From contig NZ_JAJQTQ010000004.1 in NCBI RefSeq assembly GCF_029081005.1, positions 62,001 to 126,000 on the forward strand: a DNA stretch of 64,000 nt. Reading direction: 5' to 3'. Position 1 is the stretch's first letter, and every line of letters begins with the position of its first letter. Shown here piece after piece: positions 1 through 10,612 of the stretch. The DNA comes from Halomonas elongata (GTDB lineage Bacteria; Pseudomonadota; Gammaproteobacteria; Pseudomonadales; Halomonadaceae). A program made the translations under genes and the position numbers. The notes beneath the pieces are model-generated. The model worked only from the letters and a program-made list of their open reading frames with translations, did no database searches and was not told where the DNA came from.

Positions 1-298
1 CCTGAAACACCGAGGTGAAGGCCGCTGCCGTCAGGCCCAGCCGACGGTTCGCGAGCCAGAGAGCCACGCCGAGCAAGCCCATGGCGCCGAGCAGTGCGAG
101 GGCCATGCGTCCCACCGGCACTTGCTGAATATCGGCATCGGCCAGGGTCGAGACCAGCATGGCGGGAAACAGCAGGAAATAGATCAGCCGTTCCATCCGC
201 GGCCAGAAATCTCCTCCCGGCTGGTCGAGACGGCCGAGCAACGCGCCCAGCAGGATCAACAGGAAGAGGGGCCCCAGGGCTCCCGCCACGCCTTCCAT
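1..298 (-). CDS. AEC-family (auxin efflux carrier-like) permease, N-terminal part
   Basis: This is the first 99 codons of a membrane protein whose 3' part lies outside the window. The ATG is the complement of 296-298. The peptide opens with a hydrophobic helix (GPLFLLILLGALLG), then a charged loop, a second helix containing YFLLFPAMLVSTLAD and a third (ALALLGAMGLLGVALWLA). The FPAMLVSTLAD segment and short helix spacing resemble the N terminus of AEC transporters (malonate, malate or auxin carriers). Substrate cannot be told from this fragment. It is divergent from the SCO1 gene. Family call is from sequence pattern alone; another secondary carrier remains possible. Confidence 0.6.
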   Translation of the reverse strand, partial: MEGVAGALGPLFLLILLGALLGRLDQPGGDFWPRMERLIYFLLFPAMLVSTLADADIQQVPVGRMALALLGAMGLLGVALWLANRRLGLTAAAFTSVFQ

Positions 299-467
299 GA
301 CACCTCCTCATTTCCATGGCGGCAATGCCGGATACGCTCGGGAATCGCTTGGATTCGCTGCCGCTGAAGAACTATCTTGCCATCATCGGCGGCGTGACTG
401 CATCGTCACGCTCGAGCCGGAGACCGATCATGACGCCGGTCTGGCGTCGAGGAGACAGGGAGTAGCC

Positions 468-1067
468 ATGATGACACGGCGTTGGCGATATCTGGCGGCA
501 GGGAGCGTCGTGCTGCTGGCGGCATGTGTTCTGCTGGCCTATCAGTGGTGGAGTGCCGGGGAAAAGGAGGCTGAACTGGAGGGCGGGCCAATTTCGCTGT
601 CGTCGACCCATGGCGAGTTTTCGCTCTCGCAACTGGACGAGGGTCAGCTCGCGGTGATTTTCTTCGGCTATACTTGGTGCCCGGATGTCTGTCCCATGAG
701 CCTGGCGGTGGTTCGCCAGGCACGCCAGCAGCTGTCCGCCCAGCGTCGTGACAAGGTGGTGCCGGTGTTGATTTCCGTCGATCCCGAGCGCGATACCCTG
801 GCGAGGCTCGAGACGTACCTCGCGTCCTTCGGCGACGATTTCATCGGTGCGACCGGCAGTGCCGAGCAGCTCGAGGACATCGCCGAGCGTTATGGGGTGG
901 TGTGGCGCAAGGTCGAGGCGCCGGACTCGGCCATGGACTATACCGTTGACCATACCGCGTCGCTCTATCTGGTGGACCGCCATGGCGAGATTCGTCGGCG
1001 TGTCCTCCACTCGCCGACGTCGGGCCCGCTCGAGGCTGCCCTGGACGAGACGCTCGGCGCCATGTGA
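468..1067 (+). CDS. SCO1/SenC family copper chaperone / thioredoxin-like protein
   Basis: A 199-residue membrane-anchored protein with one N-terminal helix (about residues 8-26) followed by a thioredoxin fold. The copper-binding motif CPDVC places cysteines at 71 and 75, and the conserved histidine is His162 in DHTASLYLVD. In this family these three residues bind copper and help assemble the CuA site of cytochrome c oxidase in the periplasm. I chose ATG 468 because a GGAG stretch precedes it and the hydrophobic anchor follows directly; the frame stays open further upstream to 297, but that extension looks non-coding. No oxidase genes are seen in the window, so the partner is unknown. Confidence 0.9.
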   Translation: MMTRRWRYLAAGSVVLLAACVLLAYQWWSAGEKEAELEGGPISLSSTHGEFSLSQLDEGQLAVIFFGYTWCPDVCPMSLAVVRQARQQLSAQRRDKVVPVLISVDPERDTLARLETYLASFGDDFIGATGSAEQLEDIAERYGVVWRKVEAPDSAMDYTVDHTASLYLVDRHGEIRRRVLHSPTSGPLEAALDETLGAM

Positions 1068-1094
1068 GATGTTTTTTGATCCGCAGAACGACGA

Positions 1095-1118
1095 CGGCCG
1101 GCTCATGGGAGCCGGCCG
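1095..1118. terminator. Hairpin between convergent SCO1 and FKBP genes
   Basis: A perfect 10-bp stem (CGGCCGGCTC / GAGCCGGCCG) with a four-base loop lies between the stop codons of two convergent genes. No clear T tract follows on either strand, so it may be a two-way terminator or simply an mRNA-end stabiliser. Confidence 0.55.
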
Positions 1119-1147
1119 CGCGAGGCGTGATCACTTACGAGGGATGA

Positions 1148-1897
1148 TCACTCGGATGCAGCGGTGCTTCCAGCGTCACCGCTCTGTCCGGCGTCGGCAT
1201 TTTCTGCCTCGTCCGCGGAGGTGACGTCGAGCAGCTCGACCTCGAAGATCAGTGTCTCATGGGGGCCGATGGGGCCCTGACCCTGGGCGCCGTAGGCCAG
1301 GTCGGAGGGAATGGCGACTTCCCAGGTGTCGCCCACGCTCATCAGTTGCAGGGCTTCCTGCCAGCCGTCGATGACCTGCCCGACACGAAAGCTCACCGGC
1401 TCGCCGCGCTCGTAGGAACTGTCGAAGACGGTGCCGTCGATCAGCTTGCCTTCATAGTTGACCTGGACGGTGTCTTCGGCACTCGGCGTGGCGCCATCGC
1501 CGGACTCCAGCTCACGATACTGCAGGCCTGAGTCGGTGACCGTGACGCCATCCTTCTCGGCGTTCTCTTCCAGGAAGGCCTCGCCTTCGGCTTGATTGGC
1601 CTCGGCACGCTTCTCTGCTTCGGCGGCGCGCTTCTGCTGAGCCTGTTGCTGGAACTGAGCCAGGGTGTCGGCCATTTCCTGATCGCTCATGGCCAGCTCA
1701 TCGTCGGCGTAGACATCGCGGATAGCCTGGGTGAAGGCGTCGATGTCGAGATCGGAGACGTCTTGCTGGATGCTCTGGCCCAGGGTCACACCGAGGCTGT
1801 AGCCCAGGCGCTCCTGGTCGGATTCGGGGGCGGCAAGTGCCAAGGGAGCGGCGGTCAACAGGGCCGCCAGTGACGCGGAAGTCAGCAGTGTCTTCAT
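1148..1897 (-). CDS. FKBP-type peptidyl-prolyl cis-trans isomerase (FkpA/Mip type)
   Basis: A 249-residue periplasmic folding helper. The signal peptide (MKTLLTSASLAALLTAAPLALA) is followed by an N-terminal dimerisation domain (SYSLGVTLGQ-like start, long Ala/Gln/Glu-rich helix around residues 75-115) and a C-terminal FKBP domain with VNYEGKLIDGTVFDSSYERG, VIDGWQEAL and IPSDLAYGAQG. This is the FkpA/Mip/FklB architecture. The start was set at ATG 1897, 17 codons inside the longest frame, because the signal peptide begins there and AAGG lies upstream. The tail after the FKBP fold is acidic and Ala/Ser-rich, as is common in halophile proteins. Confidence 0.9.
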   Translation of the reverse strand: MKTLLTSASLAALLTAAPLALAAPESDQERLGYSLGVTLGQSIQQDVSDLDIDAFTQAIRDVYADDELAMSDQEMADTLAQFQQQAQQKRAAEAEKRAEANQAEGEAFLEENAEKDGVTVTDSGLQYRELESGDGATPSAEDTVQVNYEGKLIDGTVFDSSYERGEPVSFRVGQVIDGWQEALQLMSVGDTWEVAIPSDLAYGAQGQGPIGPHETLIFEVELLDVTSADEAENADAGQSGDAGSTAASE

Positions 1898-1994
1898 GAA
1901 AAAGCCTTGTGGTCCGGCGCCTTGGCGCCAAGAGTGTATGGAACCCATGGGACTCTAACAGGGCCGGCCCGGTTCCGCATCCACCCACCTGGTA

Positions 1995-2060
1995 GGGCCT
2001 ATCGCAGTTGGATCTGTCGACGGATCAGCCCGAGCGACAAAGCTTTAACTGCGATAGCCC
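1995..2060. repeat. Stem-forming intergenic repeat, copy 1
   Basis: Inverted arms GGGCCTATCGCAGTT (1995-2009) and AACTGCGATAGCCC (2047-2060) flank a 36-base core (2010-2045) that is identical, base for base, to 15829-15864. It lies downstream of teaD and upstream of the FKBP gene, both on the minus strand. It could act as a terminator or be a REP-like mobile repeat. Confidence 0.75.
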
Positions 2061-2103
2061 TGCGGGTAGGCATCCGGCCCGGTGAGACAATGCGGTAATG
2101 GCG

Positions 2104-2553
2104 TCAAACGACCATGACGGGGCAGTGTGCGGAGCCGGCGACACGCTGGGCGACACTGCCCAGCAGCAGACTCTTGTCGCCGTTGGTGCCCTGGGCGCCG
2201 ATCACGATCAGGTCGCACTCTCGCTTGCGGGCGAAGCGCACGATGGTGCGTGAAGGGCGCCCGCCCTTGACGAACGCCCGCACCTTGTCGGCCGGAACGC
2301 CCAGCTCGGTGGCGCGCGCCTTGGCCTGGACGGCGATCTCGGTGGCGTAATCCTTGAGAGCGTCGTCCGGGATGTCCAGTTGCTCGGGGCGAACCATCGA
2401 CAGCGAGGCCTCGAGCAGGCTGTGGTGCTTGAACACGCACAGGACGTAGAGTTCGGCGCCGGTCAACTGCTGCAAGCCCACGCCCTTTTCCAGCGCCTTG
2501 ACGGCGCCCTTGGAGCCGTCGACCGGCACCATGATCCGATTGAACATCGTCAC
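2104..2553 (-). CDS. teaD: TeaD, universal stress protein of the ectoine TRAP transporter
   Basis: A 149-residue UspA-fold protein. It has the ATP-binding Usp pattern: VPVDGS near residue 10, and G-2x-G-9x-G(S) seen as [20 protein letters not shown] near the C terminus. It is the last gene of the teaABCD cluster, 28 bases after teaC. In H. elongata TeaD is an ATP-binding Usp that lowers the activity of TeaABC and so limits ectoine uptake. The same gene order here supports the same role. The name rests on context plus family features. Confidence 0.92.
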   Translation of the reverse strand: MTMFNRIMVPVDGSKGAVKALEKGVGLQQLTGAELYVLCVFKHHSLLEASLSMVRPEQLDIPDDALKDYATEIAVQAKARATELGVPADKVRAFVKGGRPSRTIVRFARKRECDLIVIGAQGTNGDKSLLLGSVAQRVAGSAHCPVMVV

Positions 2554-2581
2554 CTTACTCCTTGTGTCCGGGTAGAACCGC

Positions 2582-3865
2582 TTACCTGAAGGCGAGGTCG
2601 CGCAGGAACAGGGCGATCTGCGGGAACAGGATCAGCAACGCGGCCGCCAGCACCAGCATGAAGATGAAGGGCGGCGTGCCCTTGATCACGTCCAGGTAGG
2701 GACGCTTGAAGATGGCGATGGCGGTGAAGATGTCGCAGCCGAAAGGCGGCGTCGCCGACCCGATGGCCACCTGCAGCGTGATCAGGATACCGACGAGTAC
2801 CGGATCGAGACCGGTGGCCTCGATGGCAGGCGCGAAGACCGGCGTCAGGACCAGGATCACCACGATGGGATCGACGAACATGCAGGCGACGAAGAAGGCA
2901 ATACAGATGGCGATCAGCACGCCTGTCGGCCCCGCCTCGTTGATGCCGACGGCCTCGAGGATGGCCTGGGGAATCTGGGCGAAGGAGATGATCCACGAGA
3001 AGCTGTTGCCCACTGCCACCAGGATGAACACCACGGCGGTGATCAGGCCGGTGGACTTGGCGATGGCGTAGATATCATTGATCTTCAGCGATCGGAATAC
3101 CACGAATTCCAGCAGGATGGCGTAGAGCACGCAGGCCGCCGCGGCTTCGGTGGGGCTGAAGATACCGCCATAGATGCCGCCGATGATGATCACCGGGAAG
3201 CCCAGTGGCCAGAGTGCCAGGCGCACGGCCGACAAGCGTTCTCCCCAGCTGGCCTTGGGCTCTGTGGGTACGCCACGCACGACGGCATAGATCACGCAGT
3301 AGATGGCGAACATGGTCAGGATCATCAGGCCCGGGCCGATCCCGGCGATGAACAGCTCGCCGATGGAGGTGCCGGAGATGATCCCGTAGATGATCATGCC
3401 GATGCTCGGGGGGATCAAGAAGGCGATGTCACTGGAATTGATGATCAACGCCAGGCTGAAGGAATCCGAGTAGCCGGCCTTGAGCATGCGTGGACGCAGC
3501 GGCGAGCCTACCGCGACCACGGTGGCCTGGGTGGAGCCGGAGACGGCGCCGAACAGCGTGCAGGAGGCCGCGGTACTGACCGCCAGGCCGCCTTTTATAT
3601 GGCCGATGAAGGCCATCACCATATTGATCAGCCGATTGGCCGACTGGCCGCGGGTCATGATATCCGCGGCGAGGATGAACATGGGGACCGCAATCAGCGA
3701 TGCCGGCCGTATGCCGGCCATCAACTGCTGGATCAGCGTCTCCATCTGGCCCAGCCCGCCGAACATCATGAAGAACCCGATGATCGCCGCAGTGGCCAGC
3801 GGAATCATCATGGGAAAGCCCAGCAACAGCAGGGCGATCATGGTCACAACCATTATTGTCGTCAT
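2582..3865 (-). CDS. teaC: TeaC, large membrane subunit (DctM) of the ectoine TRAP transporter
   Basis: A 427-residue DctM-type permease with about a dozen hydrophobic helices. Family landmarks include [13 protein letters not shown], the loop [20 protein letters not shown], and [29 protein letters not shown]. It forms the translocation channel with TeaB, using the Na+ gradient to import ectoine or hydroxyectoine delivered by TeaA. The gene starts 30 bases after teaB and is followed by teaD. Length is normal for the family. Substrate assignment comes from the neighbouring TeaA. Confidence 0.95.
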   Translation of the reverse strand: MTTIMVVTMIALLLLGFPMMIPLATAAIIGFFMMFGGLGQMETLIQQLMAGIRPASLIAVPMFILAADIMTRGQSANRLINMVMAFIGHIKGGLAVSTAASCTLFGAVSGSTQATVVAVGSPLRPRMLKAGYSDSFSLALIINSSDIAFLIPPSIGMIIYGIISGTSIGELFIAGIGPGLMILTMFAIYCVIYAVVRGVPTEPKASWGERLSAVRLALWPLGFPVIIIGGIYGGIFSPTEAAAACVLYAILLEFVVFRSLKINDIYAIAKSTGLITAVVFILVAVGNSFSWIISFAQIPQAILEAVGINEAGPTGVLIAICIAFFVACMFVDPIVVILVLTPVFAPAIEATGLDPVLVGILITLQVAIGSATPPFGCDIFTAIAIFKRPYLDVIKGTPPFIFMLVLAAALLILFPQIALFLRDLAFR

Positions 3866-3895
3866 CTTGCATTCCCCCGGGCGAAGCGCCCTGCG

Positions 3896-4474
3896 TCAGA
3901 CTTCCGTTTCCGTATCCTTGTAACCGTCGACCACCGAGGTCGACAGGTAGACATCGCGCGACGTCAGGTTCTTGATGGCCGTGAACAGGTACTGGAGGCC
4001 GGTGATGATGAAGCCCAGCGGCACCCAGACATAGATGATGAAGATGGGGAAGCCGAGCGCCGGCAGGATGCGTCCCTTGTCGTACAGGTCGAGGATGTAG
4101 AGGACCGAGTAGTACGCCAGGAAGAACATGATCAGAGAGGTGAACAGCGCGATTGCCACCATCAGGGCACGACGACCGCCTACCGGCAAGGCATCGTAGA
4201 TCGCCGACATGCGGATGTGGCGGCCATGGCGCGCCGCGTAACCGATGCCCGCGAAGGTGATCATGATGATCAGGATGCGGTTGACCTCGCCAGTGAAGAA
4301 CAGACTCTCGCCGAGCAAGAAGCGCCCGATGACATTGGCGATGGTATTGGTGGCCATCAGCAGCACACCGATGGCGAGGATGATCGCTTCGAGCTTGCTG
4401 ATCAGGGTGTCGATGGAGCCCAGTATGCCGGGCAGGCCTGAATGATAGTGCTTGTCGGATTCATCGTCGGTCAT
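3896..4474 (-). CDS. teaB: TeaB, small membrane subunit (DctQ) of the ectoine TRAP transporter
   Basis: A 192-residue protein with four membrane segments (around IILAIGVLLMATNTIANVIG, RILIIMITFAGIGYAA, ALMVAIALFTSLIMFFLAYY and IFIIYVWVPLGFIITG), the DctQ pattern. The frame is open well upstream (to 4714), but ATG 4474 has a good GAAGGGAG ribosome site eight bases before it and gives a normal DctQ length; the in-frame ATG 4498 is an alternative. The hydrophilic N terminus (DDESDKHYHSG) is cytoplasmic. It pairs with TeaC. A strong hairpin separates it from teaA upstream. Confidence 0.93.
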   Translation of the reverse strand: MTDDESDKHYHSGLPGILGSIDTLISKLEAIILAIGVLLMATNTIANVIGRFLLGESLFFTGEVNRILIIMITFAGIGYAARHGRHIRMSAIYDALPVGGRRALMVAIALFTSLIMFFLAYYSVLYILDLYDKGRILPALGFPIFIIYVWVPLGFIITGLQYLFTAIKNLTSRDVYLSTSVVDGYKDTETEV

Positions 4475-4716
4475 GGCCGCGCTCCCTTCAGCAGACATGG
4501 CGAAATGTGGATGCCCCATTGAGCAGCGTAACCGTTGCCGACGTCGCGCGGTGTGCGTCAGGTCAACGTTGGGTGAACGCTGGAAAGAGTGTCGACAGCT
4601 TGCCGTATCCCGCCTCGAGCCCCGACGGGGGAGGGGACGGCTCGTCGGCAGCGGCCCAGGCCCTGGCCGTTGCTCGTGATGTCTGTCAACGCCCGCTTCA
4701 GGGGCCGTAAACAAGT

Positions 4717-4739
4717 CGGGGGCAGCGTGGCTGCCCCCG
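4717..4739 (-). terminator. Strong hairpin between teaA and teaB
   Basis: A perfect 10-bp stem (CGGGGGCAGC / GCTGCCCCCG, loop GTG) lies 24 bases past the teaA stop, in a 288-base gap before teaB that holds no other gene. On the minus strand it is followed by ACTTGTTTA, so it may stop part of the transcripts and keep the binding protein in excess over the membrane subunits. Confidence 0.65.
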
Positions 4740-4762
4740 GTTGATGCGGGAAAGGTTCGCGA

Positions 4763-5803
4763 TCAGCCTTCGTCCTGGCTGGCCTCGCCCTCACCCTGTA
4801 CGGCCTCGAGGTCGGCCTTGAACTGGTCGAGCAGCTCCTGGCCTTGCTCGCCGGTCATTTCGATGAACTTTTCCTCGACCTGGGGAGCACGCTCCTTGAA
4901 GGCCTGGATCTGCTCATCGTCCAGACGAGTGACGGTGACCTCGTCGGAAGCTTCCTGAATCTTCTCGAGGGACTCCTCGGACAGGCCCTGGATGTGCTCG
5001 ATGGTATGGTCGTAGGCCGCGTCGGAGGCGTCCTGTACCAATTGCTGGTCTTCTTCGGAGAGGCCTTCGTAGAAGTCCTGATTGGCCATCATCGCGGTGG
5101 TGAACCAGCCATGGCTGGTGAAGGTCAGGTGCGGTGAAACCTCGTAGAGGCCGCCGGACTCGATCCAGAAGATCGGGTTTTCCTGGCCGTCGATGATGCC
5201 GGTCTGCAGGCCGCCGTAGACTTCACCCCAGGGCAGTGGTGTCGGGGTGGCACCGAAGGCGTTGTAGGTTTCGGCCAGCAGCGGGTTGGTCATGGTACGG
5301 ATCTTCTTGTTGTCGAAGTCCGAGGGCGAGGTGATCGGCTCGTCGGCGGTCACCACCATCTCGCCTTCCGGGTACATCTTGAGCAGTTCCAGCCCATGCT
5401 CGGCATAGAGCTCGGGGAACATCTCGTTGATGGCCTTGCTCTCGTCGAAGAACTCCAGGACGGTATCCATGTCCGTGGGCATCAGATAGGGAATGAAGAA
5501 GATCTGAGCCGAGGGGATGAGCGAGCCGGTGAAGCCGGGCGACTGGTTCACGAACTGCAGGATCCCGTTCTGGGTCTGCTCCATGATGTCGTCGGACTCG
5601 CCCAGTTCGCCGAAGCGATAGACCTGTACGGTGTGATCGGAATTATCTTCGACATAACCCTTGAAAGCCTGGGCGAAGACATCCTGGACGTCGCCCTCGT
5701 ATTCCTCGTGGGCGTAACGCCAGTTGTCGGAATAGGCGGCGGTGGACATGCCGAGCATCAGGGCGCCGATGCTCGCGGTAGTCAGCAGCTTGTATGCCTT
5801 CAT
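4763..5803 (-). CDS. teaA: TeaA, ectoine/hydroxyectoine-binding periplasmic protein
   Basis: A 346-residue DctP-type TRAP binding protein. The signal peptide (MKAYKLLTTASIGALMLGMSTAAYS) leads to a mature start DNWRYAHEEYEG. From memory this and most of the chain agree closely with TeaA of H. elongata, including QSPGFTGSLIPSAQIFFIPYLMP, the arginine-bearing RTMTNPLLAETY and GIIDGQENPIFWIESGG. TeaA captures ectoines in the periplasm for TeaBC, mainly to recover solutes that leak under osmotic stress. AGAGGAA lies just upstream of the ATG. The acidic C-terminal tail (EGEASQDEG) is typical of halophile proteins. The promoter is expected in the 114-base gap before the gene, but I could not fix it. 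Confidence 0.96.
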   Translation of the reverse strand: MKAYKLLTTASIGALMLGMSTAAYSDNWRYAHEEYEGDVQDVFAQAFKGYVEDNSDHTVQVYRFGELGESDDIMEQTQNGILQFVNQSPGFTGSLIPSAQIFFIPYLMPTDMDTVLEFFDESKAINEMFPELYAEHGLELLKMYPEGEMVVTADEPITSPSDFDNKKIRTMTNPLLAETYNAFGATPTPLPWGEVYGGLQTGIIDGQENPIFWIESGGLYEVSPHLTFTSHGWFTTAMMANQDFYEGLSEEDQQLVQDASDAAYDHTIEHIQGLSEESLEKIQEASDEVTVTRLDDEQIQAFKERAPQVEEKFIEMTGEQGQELLDQFKADLEAVQGEGEASQDEG

Positions 5804-5917
5804 TCTTGTGGTTCCTCTGCAGGTTTTGCCGGGAAATCAATGACTCATCGACCGGCGCAAAATCGAAAGTGCCGTTTTCTCGCCGTTCACGCAGTTAATT
5901 TCAGGCTAGCGTGGGGG

Positions 5918-6439
5918 TCATAAGGGGTCAAGCTGGCTTTGCAGCTTTCCCAGGGCCAAAAGGTGTGATTTTTTCTGCAGTTGGGGGCCGAAGGGCAGAA
6001 CTTTTTCGAGAGGCGGGGGAGGCGGGGAAATCTCGGAAAGGCTGACAAGGCCGTTGTGGCTGTGGGTTTCCAGGCGAAGCAGGCACTCGCATTCGGCATC
6101 GAGTTCGGCCTGCTTGATGCGTTGCCGCAGGCTGGCCACGCTCGGTCGTTCCCGTGCGGCCGGCTTGAGATCTCGGCGCAAGTGTCGCAGGGGCGAGATG
6201 ACATCGTGTTGCCATGCCCTTACGTCCGGGGGCATGGTGCCGGCGCGCAGGCCATGGTGATACAGCCAGCAACGCCATAGCAGTTCGGTGACCTCGACCC
6301 CGGCCTCGTCCTGCAGTGTCAGGCAGGCCGGCTCGACGCCGTCACGGGCATAGAGCGTCAGGGCGAAGTCCCAGAGCGAATCGCCGTCGAGACGTGACCG
6401 CAAGTGCGTGGATAATTCGGTAGAATCGTCATTCATCAT
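5918..6439 (-). CDS. TIGR02444 (DUF2390) family protein of unknown function
   Basis: A 173-residue soluble protein. The stretch LWDFALTLYARDGVEPACLTLQDEAGVEVTELLWRCWL, broken here by family-typical Trp and Cys positions, is characteristic of the TIGR02444/DUF2390 family of gammaproteobacteria. These proteins often sit beside the ABC-F ATPase gene, as here (divergent, 52 bases away). No biochemical role is known to me. The start was placed at ATG 6439 (a second ATG follows at 6436), with GGAGG about 12 bases upstream. The C terminus carries a proline run (PPPPPLEK) and is poorly conserved. Confidence 0.8.
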   Translation of the reverse strand: MMNDDSTELSTHLRSRLDGDSLWDFALTLYARDGVEPACLTLQDEAGVEVTELLWRCWLYHHGLRAGTMPPDVRAWQHDVISPLRHLRRDLKPAARERPSVASLRQRIKQAELDAECECLLRLETHSHNGLVSLSEISPPPPPLEKVLPFGPQLQKKSHLLALGKLQSQLDPL

Positions 6440-6491
6440 GACACGGTGGCCGCCTCCAGGCGGCGATCTCACGCAGACGAGTGGAGTCCGC

Positions 6492-8435
<1,944 letters not shown>

Positions 8436-8479
8436 CCGATCCTTTCGGGGGGCAAGATTGAGGCCCCAGGACTGGGGCG

Positions 8480-9883
8480 TCAGGATGAGGCGCGACCGGC
8501 CTCCCGACGGGGCGAGGTGGGGCCGGGTTCATCACGCATCTGTTCGGCAATCGCTTCCCGCTCGCGGCGCTCGTCGTCGAGACTGCGACGCGGCAGGATC
8601 AGGTTCAGGGTGATCGAGACCAGGGCCGCCACCACGATGGGCGAACCGCCGAGCACCAGTTGCAGCATCTGTGGCAGGCCGGCGATGGCGTCCGGGGCAG
8701 CGTAGATGCCCAGGCTCAGTGCCAGGGCCAGGCTGACGATGGTGACGTTGCGGGATGACAGCTCGTCGCGAATCAGCAACTGGATACCGGTCATGGTGAT
8801 CATGCCGAAGACGGTGATGGTCGCGCCACCGAGTACCGGATAGGGAATGGTGGTCATCAGGGCACCGAACTTGGGCATCAGGCCGGCCAGCAGGATGAAG
8901 ATGGCGGCGAGAGCCAGCACCGTGCGGCTGATGACCTTGGTCATGGCCACGATGCCGACGTTCTGGCTGAACGAGGCGGTCGGCAGGGCACCGAACACCG
9001 AACCCACGGCGGTGCACAGGCCATTGCCGAGCAGTCCGCCGGCGAGTTCCTTGCGATCCAGTTCGCGATCCATGCCGCCCACCGTGGTGGCCGAGAGGTC
9101 GCCGATGGTCTGTACCGAGTTGATCACGCAGATGATCACCATGGAAAGAATGGCCGCGGGATGAAAGGCCAGCTCGAAAGGCATCAACGTCGGTGCGCTG
9201 AACCAGTTGGCGTCGCGGACCGGGGCAAAATCCACCATGCCCATCGCCAATGCCAGGACATAGCCCACCAGGATGCCGCAGATGATCGCCGAGAGCTTGA
9301 GAAAACCGCGCGCGAACTGCGAGACGACCAGTACCACCACCAGGGTGAGGAGCGCCACCAGCCACTGGCGAGGCTCGCCGAAACCGGGCTGGCCGATACC
9401 TCCCGCCATGTAGTTGACGGCAATGTCATAGAGCGACAGACCGATCACCAGCACCACGGTACCGGCGACCACCGGTGGGAAGAAGTGACGAATGCGGTGA
9501 ATGAAGAGCCCCACCAGGATCATGGCCCCCCCACCGATGATCTGGGCGCCGAGGATGCCTCCCAGGCCATACTGGGCACCCACTGCCGTCAGGGTCGGCA
9601 CATAGGCGAAGCCGACCCCGAAAATGGTAGGCAGCCGGGCACCGAAGCGTCGGATGCCGTAGAGCTGCAGCAGCGTCGATATCCCGGAGGCGAGCAGCGA
9701 GATCTGGATCAGCAGCATCTTTTCTTCGAGGCTCGCCCCCACGGTACCGGCGACGATGATGGGGACGGTGACCGTGCCCATGATCATTGCCAGGATATGC
9801 TGGAGCGAAAGGGGCAGGGCGCGTGTCATGGGGGGGCGCCCCCGGAATTCGAAAACGGAAGTGCTGTGGCCGGAATCTGGCAT
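8480..9883 (-). CDS. NCS2-family nucleobase (xanthine/uracil/urate) permease
   Basis: A 467-residue permease with 12-14 hydrophobic helices. The pattern RPP...LSLQHILAM at the start, QLYGIRRFGARLPTIFGVGFAYV, and the carboxylate-bearing loop TIGDLSATTVGG, then GALPTASFSQNVGIVAMTKV mark it as nucleobase:cation symporter-2, nearest the xanthine/urate branch. I prefer ATG 9883 because it keeps the conserved RPP before the first helix; ATG 9829 would remove it. The upstream region has repeated TTGTnnACAA dyads that look like operators, so expression is probably controlled by a purine or nucleobase signal. No purine-catabolic enzyme gene is nearby. The exact substrate is undecided. Confidence 0.85.
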   Translation of the reverse strand: MPDSGHSTSVFEFRGRPPMTRALPLSLQHILAMIMGTVTVPIIVAGTVGASLEEKMLLIQISLLASGISTLLQLYGIRRFGARLPTIFGVGFAYVPTLTAVGAQYGLGGILGAQIIGGGAMILVGLFIHRIRHFFPPVVAGTVVLVIGLSLYDIAVNYMAGGIGQPGFGEPRQWLVALLTLVVVLVVSQFARGFLKLSAIICGILVGYVLALAMGMVDFAPVRDANWFSAPTLMPFELAFHPAAILSMVIICVINSVQTIGDLSATTVGGMDRELDRKELAGGLLGNGLCTAVGSVFGALPTASFSQNVGIVAMTKVISRTVLALAAIFILLAGLMPKFGALMTTIPYPVLGGATITVFGMITMTGIQLLIRDELSSRNVTIVSLALALSLGIYAAPDAIAGLPQMLQLVLGGSPIVVAALVSITLNLILPRRSLDDERREREAIAEQMRDEPGPTSPRREAGRASS

Positions 9884-9904
9884 GAGGACAATCACCGCTT
9901 GTTT

Positions 9905-9972
9905 TTGTACACAATTTATCCAGGGCCCATTGTCCACTTTGTGTAATATATTTCCATGAATTTTGTGTACAA
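9905..9972. promoter_or_regulatory. Array of TTGTnnACAA operator-like dyads upstream of the NCS2 permease
   Basis: TTGTACACAA (9905-9914) and TTGTGTACAA (9963-9972) are exact reverse complements and each is itself a TTGTnnACAA dyad. Between them lie two weaker versions, TTGTCCACTT (9930-9939) and TTGTGTAATA (9939-9948), so sites fall about 25 bases apart. The region is AT-rich against a GC-rich background. This fits a dimeric repressor (the GntR type is a candidate), but no regulator gene is adjacent. Confidence 0.6.
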
Positions 9973-9987
9973 CTAAAGGAGGGGTCG

Positions 9988-10050
9988 ATGACGACATGCC
10001 GGGATGACGGCCGATTCGGCGATTCCGTGGTTATCGGCAGGTTCGAGTGA
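9988..10050 (+). CDS. Possible 20-codon small ORF with a near-perfect ribosome site
   Basis: The sequence AAAGGAGG (9975-9982) stands five bases before ATG 9988, which opens a 20-codon frame (MTTCRDDGRFGDSVVIGRFE) closed by TGA at 10050. It diverges from the NCS2 permease and starts just past the outer operator dyad. It may be a leader peptide, a small protein, or the stump of a divergent gene that has been deleted. No homology can be claimed for so short a peptide. The ribosome site is the only strong evidence. Confidence 0.35.
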   Translation: MTTCRDDGRFGDSVVIGRFE

Positions 10051-10068
10051 CGTGCGATAGGGAGAAGG

Positions 10069-10509
10069 TCAACGACTCTCGAGCAGGAAGGTCACGGGGC
10101 CATCGTTGACCAGGGATACCTGCATGTCGGCGCCGAATCTGCCGGTGGCCACGTGGGGCCAGGTGCCCCGGGCCCGTTCGACGAGGTACTGGAAGAGACG
10201 CTCGCCGTCATCCGGTGGCGCGGCGCTGGAAAAGCCGGGACGCAATCCCTTGCGGGTGTCGGCGGCGAGCGTGAATTGCGAAATCAGCAGCAGGCTACCG
10301 TCGGCCTGTTGCAGGTTGTGGTTCATGCGGCCCGCTTCGTCGGCGAAGACGCGATAGTGCAGCAGCTTGTGCAGGAGTCGATCGGCTCGGGCCTCGTCGT
10401 CTTCCCGCTCCACACCGATCAAGGCCAGCAGGCCATGCTCGATGGCGCCGACACATTCATTGTCGACGCTGACACTGGCGTGGCTGACGCGCTGGATCAG
10501 GGCTTTCAT
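10069..10509 (-). CDS. dtd: D-aminoacyl-tRNA deacylase
   Basis: A 146-residue Dtd protein that removes D-amino acids wrongly attached to tRNA. It starts [16 protein letters not shown] and has the two signature stretches of the fold: [21 protein letters not shown] (the SQFTL motif) and [13 protein letters not shown] (the NxGPVT motif). The length matches the family. ATG 10509 was chosen over the upstream 10560 because the conserved MKALIQRV begins there and GGAG is placed correctly. The gene follows the NCS2 permease region without an obvious functional link. Confidence 0.95.
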   Translation of the reverse strand: MKALIQRVSHASVSVDNECVGAIEHGLLALIGVEREDDEARADRLLHKLLHYRVFADEAGRMNHNLQQADGSLLLISQFTLAADTRKGLRPGFSSAAPPDDGERLFQYLVERARGTWPHVATGRFGADMQVSLVNDGPVTFLLESR

Positions 10510-10612
10510 GGGGCGAACTCCGGGCGGCTGGGGTATCGCCCGAGAGCCTAGCATGGCCACGGTTCGGCGACCCAGCAGGGCGTCCGATAGCTCTGCCGGG
10601 TCGTTCAGGGCA

